Assembly: GCA_964436865.1 (NCBI GenBank) | Contig: CAYTFK010000328.1 | Span: 1-7,773 of the forward strand | Reading direction: 5' to 3' | Length of the DNA: 7,773 nt | Source of the DNA: JAXGPP01 sp964436865 | GTDB taxonomy: Bacteria; Planctomycetota; Planctomycetia; Pirellulales; Thermoguttaceae | Shown: positions 1-7,189 of the stretch, one piece after another | How positions within the stretch are numbered: position 1 is the first letter of the stretch | Layout: every line of letters starts with the position of its first letter | Position numbers and translations under genes: made by a program | The notes under the pieces: generated by a model | Told to the model about the DNA's origin: nothing | Database searches by the model: none | Seen by the model: the letters and a program-made list of their open reading frames with translations, nothing else

Positions 1-1162
1 TTAGTGCCAGGCAAGCTGCATTCATATCGGACATATAGGCCTGCTGTCGAGCCGCTTCCGCTGCCAGCAAGGCCCTCGCCCACAGCCAACTGGTAGCGCA
101 CAGCCCAACTGCAAGGCTACAGAATAGTCCGGCCGCCAGGACCGCCACGAGCGGTCTTCGTTTACACCACCGCCAGCCTCGCGCCAGCCGCGAAATCGGC
201 CGGGCGGCGATCGGCTCCCCGGCCAGAAAATGTCGCAGATCTTCGGCCAGCGCTGCGGCGCTTGCATACCGCTTGTCTGCGTCCTTCTCCAGGCATTTCA
301 GGCAGATCGTCTCCAGGTCACGCGGTACGGTGCCGACCAGTCTCCGTGGGCTGGGGGCCTCGTCGTGGATGATCTGGTGCAAGAGCATCCGCGCACTGCC
401 GCGAAACGGCCGCTCGCCAGTCAGCAACTCGAAGAGGATCACTCCCAGCGAGTAGACGTCTGACCGGCGGTCGGCCTCGTGGGACTCTCCCCGCGCCTGC
501 TCCGGCGACATGTAGGCGGGGGTGCCCAGCACCCGGCCTTCCACGGTCATGGTGACTTCACCGGCCTCGCGGCGGGCCAGCCCGAAGTCCATGATGTGCG
601 GCTCGCCCTGCTCGTCGAGGATCACGTTTGACGGCTTCAGGTCACGGTGCACGACGCCTGCCTCGTGGGCATGGTGCAAGGCGTCGGCCAGCTTGGCACA
701 GAGCTCTGCCGCCTCGCGTGCGCTCAGTCGCTTCGCCGTCAGCCATTCCGCCAGCGTCACGCCCTTCACGTACTCGCTGACGATGAAGACCGTTTCACCG
801 TCCCGGCCCACCTCGTGGACGGTCACAATGTGCGGGTGCCGCAGTTGGGCCGCCGCCCGGGCTTCGCGCAGGAACATCTCGGCCTCAGCCGGGTCAAGCC
901 GCCCCTTGCGAGGGATCTTCACTGCCACGGTGCGGTCGAGCTCCGTATCCTTCGCCCGCCACACGGAACCGAAACTGCCCGTGCCGATCTGCTCCGTCAA
1001 AGCAAAGTGGCCGAGGGTTCTGATCCGGGAGTCGTAAGCAGCGGTCTCCTGCTCGCCCAACAGGCTGAAGCTGCTGCCACAGGACGGGCATTCGATCGCC
1101 GACAAGGGGCTGTCGGAGGCCAGGACAACCGGCGTGTGGCAGTGGGGACAACGGACTTCCAT
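1..1162 (-). CDS. Membrane Ser/Thr protein kinase with N-terminal zinc ribbon (C-terminus cut by window edge)
   Basis: PknB-type (Hanks) kinase, read from ATG at 1162 and open in frame to the left edge, giving 387 codons. A zinc ribbon opens the protein (C5-x2-C8 and C25-x2-C28). The glycine loop is G60-x-G62-x2-G65-x-V67, the ATP lysine K82 lies in VAVK, the catalytic motif is HRDLKPSN with D174, and DFG has D192. The activation segment TVEGRVLGTPAYMSPEQ ends in a canonical APE-like motif, so all key residues are present and activity is expected. A hydrophobic helix at about 338-362 follows KRRP, which places the kinase in the cytoplasm and the missing C-terminus outside. The last visible residues (YMSDMNAACLAL) match the linker that precedes WD40 repeats in the neighbouring kinase, so a WD40 sensor is inferred but not seen. 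The start is supported by collinearity with the upstream paralogue, 58 bp away. No Shine-Dalgarno is visible. Confidence 0.93.
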   Translation of the reverse strand, partial: MEVRCPHCHTPVVLASDSPLSAIECPSCGSSFSLLGEQETAAYDSRIRTLGHFALTEQIGTGSFGSVWRAKDTELDRTVAVKIPRKGRLDPAEAEMFLREARAAAQLRHPHIVTVHEVGRDGETVFIVSEYVKGVTLAEWLTAKRLSAREAAELCAKLADALHHAHEAGVVHRDLKPSNVILDEQGEPHIMDFGLARREAGEVTMTVEGRVLGTPAYMSPEQARGESHEADRRSDVYSLGVILFELLTGERPFRGSARMLLHQIIHDEAPSPRRLVGTVPRDLETICLKCLEKDADKRYASAAALAEDLRHFLAGEPIAARPISRLARGWRWCKRRPLVAVLAAGLFCSLAVGLCATSWLWARALLAAEAARQQAYMSDMNAACLAL

Positions 1163-1172
1163 TGTCTGCAAT

Positions 1173-1189
1173 TTCAGCGAATTCGTGAA
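1173..1189. repeat. Imperfect dyad symmetry between the two kinase genes
   Basis: The plus strand reads TTCA-G-CGAATTCG-TGAA: two 8-base arms (TTCA.CGAA / TTCGTGAA) that pair fully apart from one extra G. It lies in the 58-bp spacer, 11 to 27 bases upstream of the downstream kinase start. It could be an operator half-site pair or a small hairpin affecting translation. Chance occurrence is possible. Confidence 0.3.
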
Positions 1190-1220
1190 GCGTCGCGGAA
1201 AACGAGGCGCAATGGTCTTT

Positions 1221-4200
1221 CTACGGAACTGAAGGTCGGGACTCGGATTCAGCGGTCGGAAGGTGCCACCAGCCTGGTGTTGCTCGGACCTCCGCGACGG
1301 ATGCAATTCGGTAGACACGCACCACACCGTCGCGGTCGCCGACCGCAAGTATCCGTTCGTCATCTGACATGGCCATGCACACACAGCCGGCGCGGCCCTC
1401 AATGCGAAATCGCTCCTCGCCCGTCGGAAGGTCCCAGCAACGTACTGAGCGATCGCCACTTGCGGACACTAATGTCCGGTTGTCGCGCAAGATAGCTATG
1501 CCCCATATCGAAGCAGTGTGGCCTTTCAGAACGCAAGGAGGATTTTGTGAGTACCGATCCCAGACATTGATCCAAGGGGCTGCCAGAAACTGGCCCGTTG
1601 CCAGGGTCCGCCCGTCCTGTGATGCCCCGACACACGTGACCCAGTCCCCCAGCCTACCGAACCGGCGAATCAGCGTCCGTCGCTTAACATCCCAGACGGC
1701 TGCGGAATGGTCTGAGCTGCCAGTCAACAAAGTCGTTTCGTCCGCGCAGAAACACAGGCGCTGCACTCGATCACTGTGCACTTTGCCGTCAAACAACTTA
1801 TTGCGAGTCCTGATATCCCACACGATAGCTGAGCCGTCATCACAACCAGCCGCCAGCAATCTGCCGCTGGGCGAGAATGCCGCGCATGAAATAGCTGCTG
1901 GTCGGGGATCGACAACCGAATCAACCTGCTGACGTGTTGTCAAACTGAAAAGACGCAGCGAAACAGCGGTAGAATCTCCTACAGCTACCACGTCGTTGCA
2001 CGAAACGGCCAGCGCTCCGGGGTTGTTCTGGAGGTAAATGGGCTCAAGTCTGCTCGCCGTATCTTTGAGAATTCTCCAAAGGCACACCTCTGGCTCATTG
2101 AAGGAGATCGCCGCAACCGTATCGCCGCTGCGCGAGATCGCCAAACGGCTGACCTCTTGGCCAGAGAAGCAGGGCAAGACATCTTCATAACCCTCAACCG
2201 GGAACTTCCGAAAAACCAACTGTTTCCCTTCCCCCCCAAAGGCGATTGTGTTGTCCGGCAAGAAATCCATCGCACCACCCATCGTTTTCCCAATGATGAT
2301 CCCTCGTTCCGAGAAATCTCGCAGGCTCCAAAGCCGGATTGTGCGGTCGCGCGAAGCCGCCGAAAGCAACTCGCCGTTCTGGGAGAACGACACGGAACGC
2401 ACCTCGTCGCGGGCACCAGTCAGGGTACGAAGCTTGGCCCCTGTCTGGGCATCCCAGAGCACAACTGTCGAATCTCGGCTGCAGCTGGCCACGTACGTGC
2501 TCTGGGGAGAGAAGCACAATTCGTTGATCCAGTGTGAGTGTTCCTTGCTGGTCCATAACACCGTGGACTCGCCTAGGCTCCATGCTTGCACCCTTCCTCC
2601 GGCATCCCCGGAAACAAGAGTTGTTCCGTCAGGTGAGATGGCCAGGGCACGTACCGGCATTGTATGACCTGGTATCACGTGTGTACGATTCCGCGATTGA
2701 ATGTCCCACAGCGAGACCGAAGAATCATTGCACCCAATCGCCAGCAAACGGCCGTCTGGGGAGAATCGAACCACATGCACGTTGGCAGCAACCTCGACTG
2801 TCCATGACTCGGACGTCTTCAGATTCCTTACCACTACCTTCGACAGGTCAGGCCCTGAGTAGGCGATCGTGTTGCCGTCGTGTGAAATCGCCCCGAACGT
2901 TTGGCTAGAGAAAGGTGGAACACTTCGGCACTCGCCAAAACTATCCATCACTTCACGATCCTCAGCATCCACCAAGGTAACAACCGGATGAACAGTCCCG
3001 TACAAAGGATGCACGACCAGGATTCGCTTTCCGTCCCCCGAGACCGTGAGTGTGCTGGCATTCCCCGGCAGTTCGATGCGGGCAGCCTCCGACTCGCGAT
3101 TCCAGAGCGCCCATAGGTGCCGCCACTCGAGGCCGCGTAAGTCGGCCTCTTTTCCTCGTGGTATGTGCCTCCGAAGAAAACTCTCGACGCGCGCTAGATC
3201 ACCCGATTCCCAAGCCTGTCGTGCCAGAGCCATCTCTGAAATGTACAGAAGACGCCGGCGATATTCTGCCTCTTCGCTGGCGCGCTGTTGCGCCCTTTGT
3301 GCGTCCAGTGTCCTCGCATTGGCAAGTTCAGTCCGCTCATTGGCTAGTACTGCCAGATAGGAAGCAACTGTCGTTCCAGTCACCAAGAGGATAGCCACAG
3401 TTGCTGTCAAGCCTGCCACCACCGGCTTCCGCTTGCACCAGCGCCAAGCCCGGGCCACTCGCGTAATGGGCCTAGCAAGGATGGCCTCACCGGCCAGGAA
3501 GTGGCGCAGGTCCTCCGCTAACGCCTGTGCCGTCGTGTACCGCTTGTCGGGGTCTTTCTCCAGGCATTTGAGGCAGATCGTCTCCAGGTCACGAGGAATG
3601 TGGCTGTTCAGCTTGCGCGGGCCGGGTGGCTCATCCTTGAGGATCTGGACGAGCAACATCTGCGAACTGCCCCGGAACGGCAGTTCGCCGGTGAGCAGGC
3701 GGAACAAAACCACGCCCAACGAGTAGATGTCGGTGCGGTGGTCAGCCGTATGGGCTTCGCCGCGGGCCTGCTCGGGCGACATGTAGGCCGGCGTGCCCAA
3801 CACTCGGCCCTCGACCGTCATCGTCGCCTCACGCCCGGCCCGGCGGGCCAGGCCGAAATCCATAAGGTGCGGCCGACCACAGAGGTCCATCATGATGTTG
3901 CCGGGCTTCAGATCGCGGTGGATCACGCCCTGGTCGTGGGCGTGCTGCAGAGCCTCCGCAATCTCGAGGCACAACTCAGCCGCCTCGCGCGGGCTCAGCC
4001 GTCGAGTGGTGAGCCAGTCGTCGAGCGTGGCCCCCTGGACGAAATCGCTGACGATGTACAGCGTCTCATCCTCCCGGCCGACCTCGTGGACCGGGACGAT
4101 TCCTGCATGCGTGAGCTGCGCCGCGGCACGTGCCTCGCGCAGAAACATCTCCGCTTCGTCGCCGTCGAGGTGGCCGGCGCGGGGGACTTTGACGGCCACG

Positions 4201-4433
4201 ATGCGATCGAGCCGGGTGTCGCGGGCCTTCCACACGCTGCCGAACGCGCCGACGCCGACCTGCTCCAGCAGTTCGAAGTGGGCAAGTTTCTTTGTCTTGC
4301 CGCCGGCATATGGCGCGGTAGTCTCGCCGACCAAACTGAAACTGCCGCCGCAGACTGAGCAATTGACGTGGCTCAGGTCCCCCTCGTCGGGAACCTCGAT
4401 CGGCTCGTGGCAGTGAAGGCAGCGGACCAGCAT
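1221..4433 (-). CDS. Zinc-ribbon Ser/Thr protein kinase with membrane helix and double WD40 propeller
   Basis: Complete 1070-residue kinase. Domains in order: zinc ribbon (C5-x2-C8, C25-x2-C28); PknB-type kinase about 53-315 with G60-x-G62-x2-G65, K82 in VAVK, HRDLKPGN with D174, DFG with D192 and the activation segment TVEGRVLGTPAYMSPEQ; a KRKP stop followed by a membrane helix about 338-362; a charged Ala/Glu/Arg-rich coiled coil about 363-396; then about 14 WD40 repeats from roughly 455 to 1043, with VSLWD, VVLWD, AIVWD, AAVWD, VRCWD and two GH dipeptides. Fourteen repeats suit two seven-bladed propellers. Kinase domain inside and propellers outside the membrane fits a receptor that phosphorylates Ser/Thr targets on binding a ligand or partner, but ligand and substrate are unknown. 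The start is chosen because the paralogue downstream begins with the same zinc ribbon at the same residue. No strong Shine-Dalgarno is visible. The tail lacks TPR repeats and ends with a short Ser/Pro-rich stretch. Confidence 0.96.
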   Translation of the reverse strand: MLVRCLHCHEPIEVPDEGDLSHVNCSVCGGSFSLVGETTAPYAGGKTKKLAHFELLEQVGVGAFGSVWKARDTRLDRIVAVKVPRAGHLDGDEAEMFLREARAAAQLTHAGIVPVHEVGREDETLYIVSDFVQGATLDDWLTTRRLSPREAAELCLEIAEALQHAHDQGVIHRDLKPGNIMMDLCGRPHLMDFGLARRAGREATMTVEGRVLGTPAYMSPEQARGEAHTADHRTDIYSLGVVLFRLLTGELPFRGSSQMLLVQILKDEPPGPRKLNSHIPRDLETICLKCLEKDPDKRYTTAQALAEDLRHFLAGEAILARPITRVARAWRWCKRKPVVAGLTATVAILLVTGTTVASYLAVLANERTELANARTLDAQRAQQRASEEAEYRRRLLYISEMALARQAWESGDLARVESFLRRHIPRGKEADLRGLEWRHLWALWNRESEAARIELPGNASTLTVSGDGKRILVVHPLYGTVHPVVTLVDAEDREVMDSFGECRSVPPFSSQTFGAISHDGNTIAYSGPDLSKVVVRNLKTSESWTVEVAANVHVVRFSPDGRLLAIGCNDSSVSLWDIQSRNRTHVIPGHTMPVRALAISPDGTTLVSGDAGGRVQAWSLGESTVLWTSKEHSHWINELCFSPQSTYVASCSRDSTVVLWDAQTGAKLRTLTGARDEVRSVSFSQNGELLSAASRDRTIRLWSLRDFSERGIIIGKTMGGAMDFLPDNTIAFGGEGKQLVFRKFPVEGYEDVLPCFSGQEVSRLAISRSGDTVAAISFNEPEVCLWRILKDTASRLEPIYLQNNPGALAVSCNDVVAVGDSTAVSLRLFSLTTRQQVDSVVDPRPAAISCAAFSPSGRLLAAGCDDGSAIVWDIRTRNKLFDGKVHSDRVQRLCFCADETTLLTGSSDHSAAVWDVKRRTLIRRFGRLGDWVTCVGASQDGRTLATGQFLAAPWINVWDRYSQNPPCVLKGHTASIWGIAILRDNRTLVSASGDRSVRCWDLPTGEERFRIEGRAGCVCMAMSDDERILAVGDRDGVVRVYRIASVAEVRATPGWWHLPTAESESRPSVP

Positions 4434-4476
4434 GCGGGGCGCTCGTGATTATGGCTGCGGCCCTGCCCCCGCCAAT

Positions 4477-4544
4477 CATCGGATTCGTGTCCATTCTTGT
4501 CGCCGCAGGGCACTACTGCAAGACACCGGGACGACAATCCGATG
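4477..4544. repeat. Nine-base inverted repeat upstream of the complete kinase
   Basis: CATCGGATT at 4477-4485 is exactly complementary to AATCCGATG at 4536-4544, with a 50-base spacer. The bases inside the arms continue with weak, gapped complementarity (CGTGTCC against GGGACGAC). The repeat fills most of the 122-bp gap between the TPR-like ORF and the kinase start. There is no T-run, so an intrinsic terminator is not supported. A regulator site or mRNA leader stem is possible, and chance is not excluded. Confidence 0.3.
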
Positions 4545-4555
4545 CCGGCTCCGTG

Positions 4556-4909
4556 TTATTTCCACCTCGCCGGTCCGTTGATCATCCCCTCTGCCTCGCG
4601 CTTCAACACCTCCAACTTCCCCCAGCAATCGGGCAAATACGCCGCGAGCTGCGGCGCATCAGGTTTAGGAACCCGCTTCTTCATTTCCGTAACTCCCCGC
4701 TCGAGCAGTTCCCTGGCCTGGTTCTCGTCGCCCAGCTTGTACGCGGTCATCGCCCGTAACAGCAGTGCGGCCGGGATCTGTACCGCATCGCCACCCCACT
4801 CTGGAAAGTGCTTCATCGCCTCCATGCCTCTGCGGCAGACAACGCGGCTGCCAGGTGCCAGCTCGTGACGGCTTCGATCGAGAACCGATTGCGCTATTCG
4901 ATCAGCCAA
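4556..4909 (-). pseudogene. Orphan TPR-like tail, probable remnant of a larger kinase/WD40 protein
   Basis: Open frame of 117 codons from TTG at 4909, or 89 codons from ATG at 4825. Neither start has a clear Shine-Dalgarno, and the frame is closed by a stop at 4943-4945. The core LLLRAMTAYKLGDENQAREL, followed by LEVLKREAEGMI near the end, matches the pattern of the helical TPR-like tail that closes many planctomycete kinase/WD40 proteins (typically an LAMAHxRLGxxxEAR segment and a final LRREAEALL). Here that tail has no kinase or WD40 part in front: the glycoside hydrolase stop lies only 10 bp upstream of the TTG. The simplest reading is the 3' remnant of a third kinase of the array. A small expressed helical protein, translated after the hydrolase, is the alternative. 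Family memory underlies the match; no alignment was run. Confidence 0.5.
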
Positions 4910-4919
4910 GCAGCGTATG

Positions 4920-6669
4920 TCACTTGCGAATCGTGACGAATGCTACAGAGTGCGGCTGCAGCACGGTGGTCACTTCCTGGTCCTGGATCGCGACGGACAA
5001 CTCCCGGACAAGTTCCTCGCGGCGTTCGAGGAACGGATCCCCATCGGGATCGGAGTGACTGAGCACGACTCCCGTGCCGCTCCGCGGAGCGAAGCCCCGC
5101 AACGATAAGCGTACCGGCACCGTCTTCTCCCACGAGCCGTTGGCCAAGATGAGGTAGAGCTGCTGTTCGTCCTGGCTCAACGTCGCCACAAGCGGCGTCA
5201 ACGGACCGCGGTAGGTGCGCCCACCCGCCGAACCTTCGTGGTAAGGAGCCGTACCGTCGATCGCCAGCACCCAGGGGCCGGCATGGCGGTTGAAGTAGTA
5301 GTACAGCCAGTAGTTCATCGAACGCCGCTGCGGAGCGTCTGACGCCAAGAAGCCGAATCCGGGGGATCGTTGGTACGTGAACATCTCCCAGGAGCTGGCC
5401 CCTCGCAGCAGATCCTCACGCAGGTAATGGATCAACCGTACGGCCCGGTGCATCATGCCCCAGATATTGGCGTTGCGGCGGACGTAGTCCGCGCGTTCTC
5501 CTTGCGAGCCGGAACTGTGCAGGCCCCATTCCGTATCGTACTGGTATACATCGCGCCCGGGGTTGTACAGACGCAACAGCGCAGTGGTCTGGAGGATTTC
5601 GTCGAGGATCTGGTAGTTGCCGGTCAGGACCACGTCCTCGAACGAGCTGCGTTGGACGTTCGGAAAGCTGTAGTAGTGTCCCACGACGAAGTCGTAGTGG
5701 CCGGCCGCCCGTTTCAGCAAGTAGTTGCCCCAGGCGGGGCTGCGATGCGCGATGGCCATGCCGATCTGAGCCTCGGCATGCTCGGAGCGGATCNNNNNNN
5801 NNNNNNNNNNNNNNNNNNNNNNNNNNNNNNNNNNNNNNNNNNNNNNNNNNNNNNNNNNNNNNNNNNNNNNNNNNNNNNNNNNNNNNNNNNNNNTGGCCCT
5901 GCTTGTCAAAAGGCAGCCGCGCCCAGCCGGCAACCCGATGGAACGAAACGCCGCCCACTTCGCGGTGCGTCTGGCGCAGTCGCCGGCTGGCGTCGATCGT
6001 GACCGAGAGTTGCTCGCCTGACCGCAAGTGGTGTTCCAACGGCCGGTACGTCAAGGTGGCGGGATTCACCAGGCGACCGTCGCGTGGCGACGTCTGCTCG
6101 GTGACCTCCACGTCGTCAATCCATAGGGTCTGCTCCTCGTCTGCTTTGCCGGTGGCATGAAACGTCAGCAACAGATACTGGCAGTCTTCAGCAAAGAAGT
6201 CCCAGCCCTCGTAAAGCACGAAACGAAACTGTCTCCACTGCCGATCGACTGCCAGGGGAAAGGAGCCGGGCGACGGGGCATCGAGGAACGGCTTGACTTG
6301 GCGGTAGGCCGTCCAACCGAAGACCGCCTCACCGGCCCGATCGCTTCGGGCCCAGAAGGAGGCCGTATACATCTTGCCCGGCTGAGGACGAATGGCCGCC
6401 TCCGGCGCCGAGACGACGTAGCCTTCGGTGCGTGCGGGATGATGGATGCGGAAACTCGCGGCCCCGCCGTGCGTCTGCTGCGTATCGCGGGTGAAATTCG
6501 CCGGGTCTTTGTACTTCGCTGCGCCCCACATTGACCAGCCGGAAGGCGGCGCGGTCGGACTGGCTGCCTCGAAGTCGGCGCGAAAGACGACTGTCTCCGC
6601 ACCGTCGGCCAAGCTTAGCAGATGGATCAGGGCCACGAAGAACGTCGCGGTCATTGTGCGCGCATGCAT
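4920..6669 (-). CDS. Secreted clan-A glycoside hydrolase, alpha-L-arabinofuranosidase-like, with N-terminal carbohydrate-binding domain (interrupted by assembly gap)
   Basis: One gene split by the N-run, with 258 residues before it and 290 after. It starts with a signal peptide (MTATFFVALIHLLSLADGA, probable cut near residue 24). Residues about 28-190 form a beta-rich CBM4/9-like domain ending in LWIDDVEV. The catalytic domain begins near GGVSFHRVAGW (239-249). After the gap come FVVGHYYSFPN and YQYDTEWGLH; the Glu of TEW (codon 5529-5531) is the likely nucleophile. The acid/base Glu, expected in an NE motif, is not seen and should lie in the gap. A beta-sandwich domain follows (LYLILANGSWEKTV, ending LQPHSVAFVTI), typical of GH51-like enzymes. 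It probably removes side chains from plant or algal polysaccharide in the periplasm or outside. The halves are in frame only if the true gap is a multiple of three, so the apparent frame change comes from the 100-N placeholder. The exact family is uncertain. Confidence 0.82.
5794..5893. other. Assembly gap (100 N)
   Basis: Exactly 100 N, the usual placeholder for a scaffold gap of unknown size. It lies within the hydrolase catalytic domain. Flanking reading frames require a real length divisible by three. The missing barrel strands suggest several hundred bases are absent, not 100. Confidence 0.97.
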
Positions 6670-6904
6670 CGCAGATTCTCCACGCCAGGGCTATCGGCCG
6701 CTCAAGGGCGTTGCCATTTTAGCGTCGCCCAGCCGCCCCAGAAATGCCGGAGTCGGTGTGGAATGGCGGCTGACAGGATCATGGGGATCGGCCGCGCTCT
6801 GGTGGACTGGCGATTCGGCAAGCTCGCGGCGGCAATGCGAGCGTCAACCGCGATTCCAGGATCTGCTCTTTCCCGGGAGGCGCGGACGCTTGCCGCCGGG
6901 ACCG
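6670..6904. other. Intergenic region upstream of the glycoside hydrolase
   Basis: Apart from the ribosome binding site, no supported gene is present. On the minus strand a TAAAAT hexamer at 6716-6721 resembles a -10 box, but the expected -35 position matches TTGACA poorly, so no promoter is called. Short frames here on both strands show no recognisable family. If the LexA-type segment beside it were restored to its original orientation, the end of that gene would fall in this region. Confidence 0.4.
6677..6681 (-). promoter_or_regulatory. Ribosome binding site of the glycoside hydrolase
   Basis: The minus strand reads GGAGA, then seven bases, then the ATG at 6669. This is the clearest Shine-Dalgarno for a complete start in the window. 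It favours that ATG over the internal Met at residue 6. Confidence 0.7.
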
Positions 6905-7021
6905 ACGCGCGCCGCACAGATGCTGGAGAAGAAAGGGCGTATCCGGCACCAGCCAGGCCAGTCACGGACGATCGAAGTGCTTGTCCCGAATGACGAGATT
7001 TCCGCCTGGGTTCACCGCCCG
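6905..7021 (+). pseudogene. LexA-type DNA-binding domain, C-terminal half, inverted relative to its N-terminal half
   Basis: The plus strand encodes TRAAQMLEKKGRI, then RHQPGQSRTIEVLVP and NDEISAW. This is the second half of a LexA-type winged helix: the end of the recognition helix, the LEKKGxI turn, and the wing that ends RTIEVLV, corresponding to LARKGVI...SRGIRLL in E. coli LexA. No start or helix-turn-helix first half precedes it on this strand; upstream sequence loses all resemblance before about 6893. The matching first half is on the opposite strand immediately to the right. If 6917-7009 is turned around, 31 codons follow the N-terminal half in frame as SVSRAVN-QMLEKKG, one residue longer than ideal. 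Breakpoints are therefore known only to a few bases. The frame stays open to 7195, but this is incidental. Confidence 0.72.
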
Positions 7022-7150
7022 ACTAACCGAAGCGGCCGAAGGGCACATGGCCGCGGCGACAGCGGATTCGGCGGGCGGACAACCATGCCGGTTGGCGTAG
7101 GCGCGAATGAACGCCAGACACCGGCCCTGCGTCGGCGTGAAGTCGGCCAT
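6962..7150 (-). pseudogene. LexA-type DNA-binding domain, N-terminal half (truncated)
   Basis: ATG at 7150 with a good ribosome binding site. Residues 1-47 (to about 7010) match the first part of a LexA-type winged helix: FTPTQGRCLAFIRAYANRHG, CPPAES, then the helix-turn-helix up to SAASVSRAV. The pattern T-x2-Q, FIRxY, G-x-PP is that of LexA (TARQQ...LIRDH...GMPP). After residue 47 the frame runs antisense through the other half and stops at 6962, so the 62-residue product lacks the rest of the recognition helix and the wing and should not bind DNA normally. Relatives in planctomycetes are stand-alone DNA-binding domains without the S24 self-cleaving peptidase, so a transcription factor role was likely before the break. 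It lies 39 bp from the glycosyltransferase stop and may be co-transcribed with it. Confidence 0.75.
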
Positions 7151-7158
7151 GGCATCGT

Positions 7159-7162
7159 CCTC
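7159..7162 (-). promoter_or_regulatory. Ribosome binding site of the LexA-type gene
   Basis: GAGG on the minus strand, eight bases before the ATG at 7150 and within the 39-bp spacer after the glycosyltransferase. It supports the start and suggests that the truncated frame is still translated. Confidence 0.6.
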
Positions 7163-7189
7163 GTCGAGGTGCGGAATGCGGTCTGCCGC

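Noticed and set aside
647..1495. 282-codon plus-strand open frame
   Set aside because: It runs antisense through the kinase domain of the partial kinase and into the end of the next gene. Its product has no recognisable motif and is explained by GC-rich codon bias.
3600..4358. 252-codon plus-strand open frame
   Set aside because: It is exactly antisense to the kinase domain of the complete kinase gene. A similar shadow appears opposite the paralogue, as expected from shared coding sequence, so it is not a gene.
5416..6669. 417-codon reading of the hydrolase that continues past the N-run
   Set aside because: After the N-run this frame yields Arg- and Pro-rich nonsense, while the neighbouring frame gives clear hydrolase sequence. 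The continuation is an artefact of the 100-N placeholder.
6716..6721. TAAAAT as a -10 box for the hydrolase
   Set aside because: The hexamer 17 bases upstream matches TTGACA at only two positions, and planctomycete promoters are poorly defined, so no promoter is claimed.
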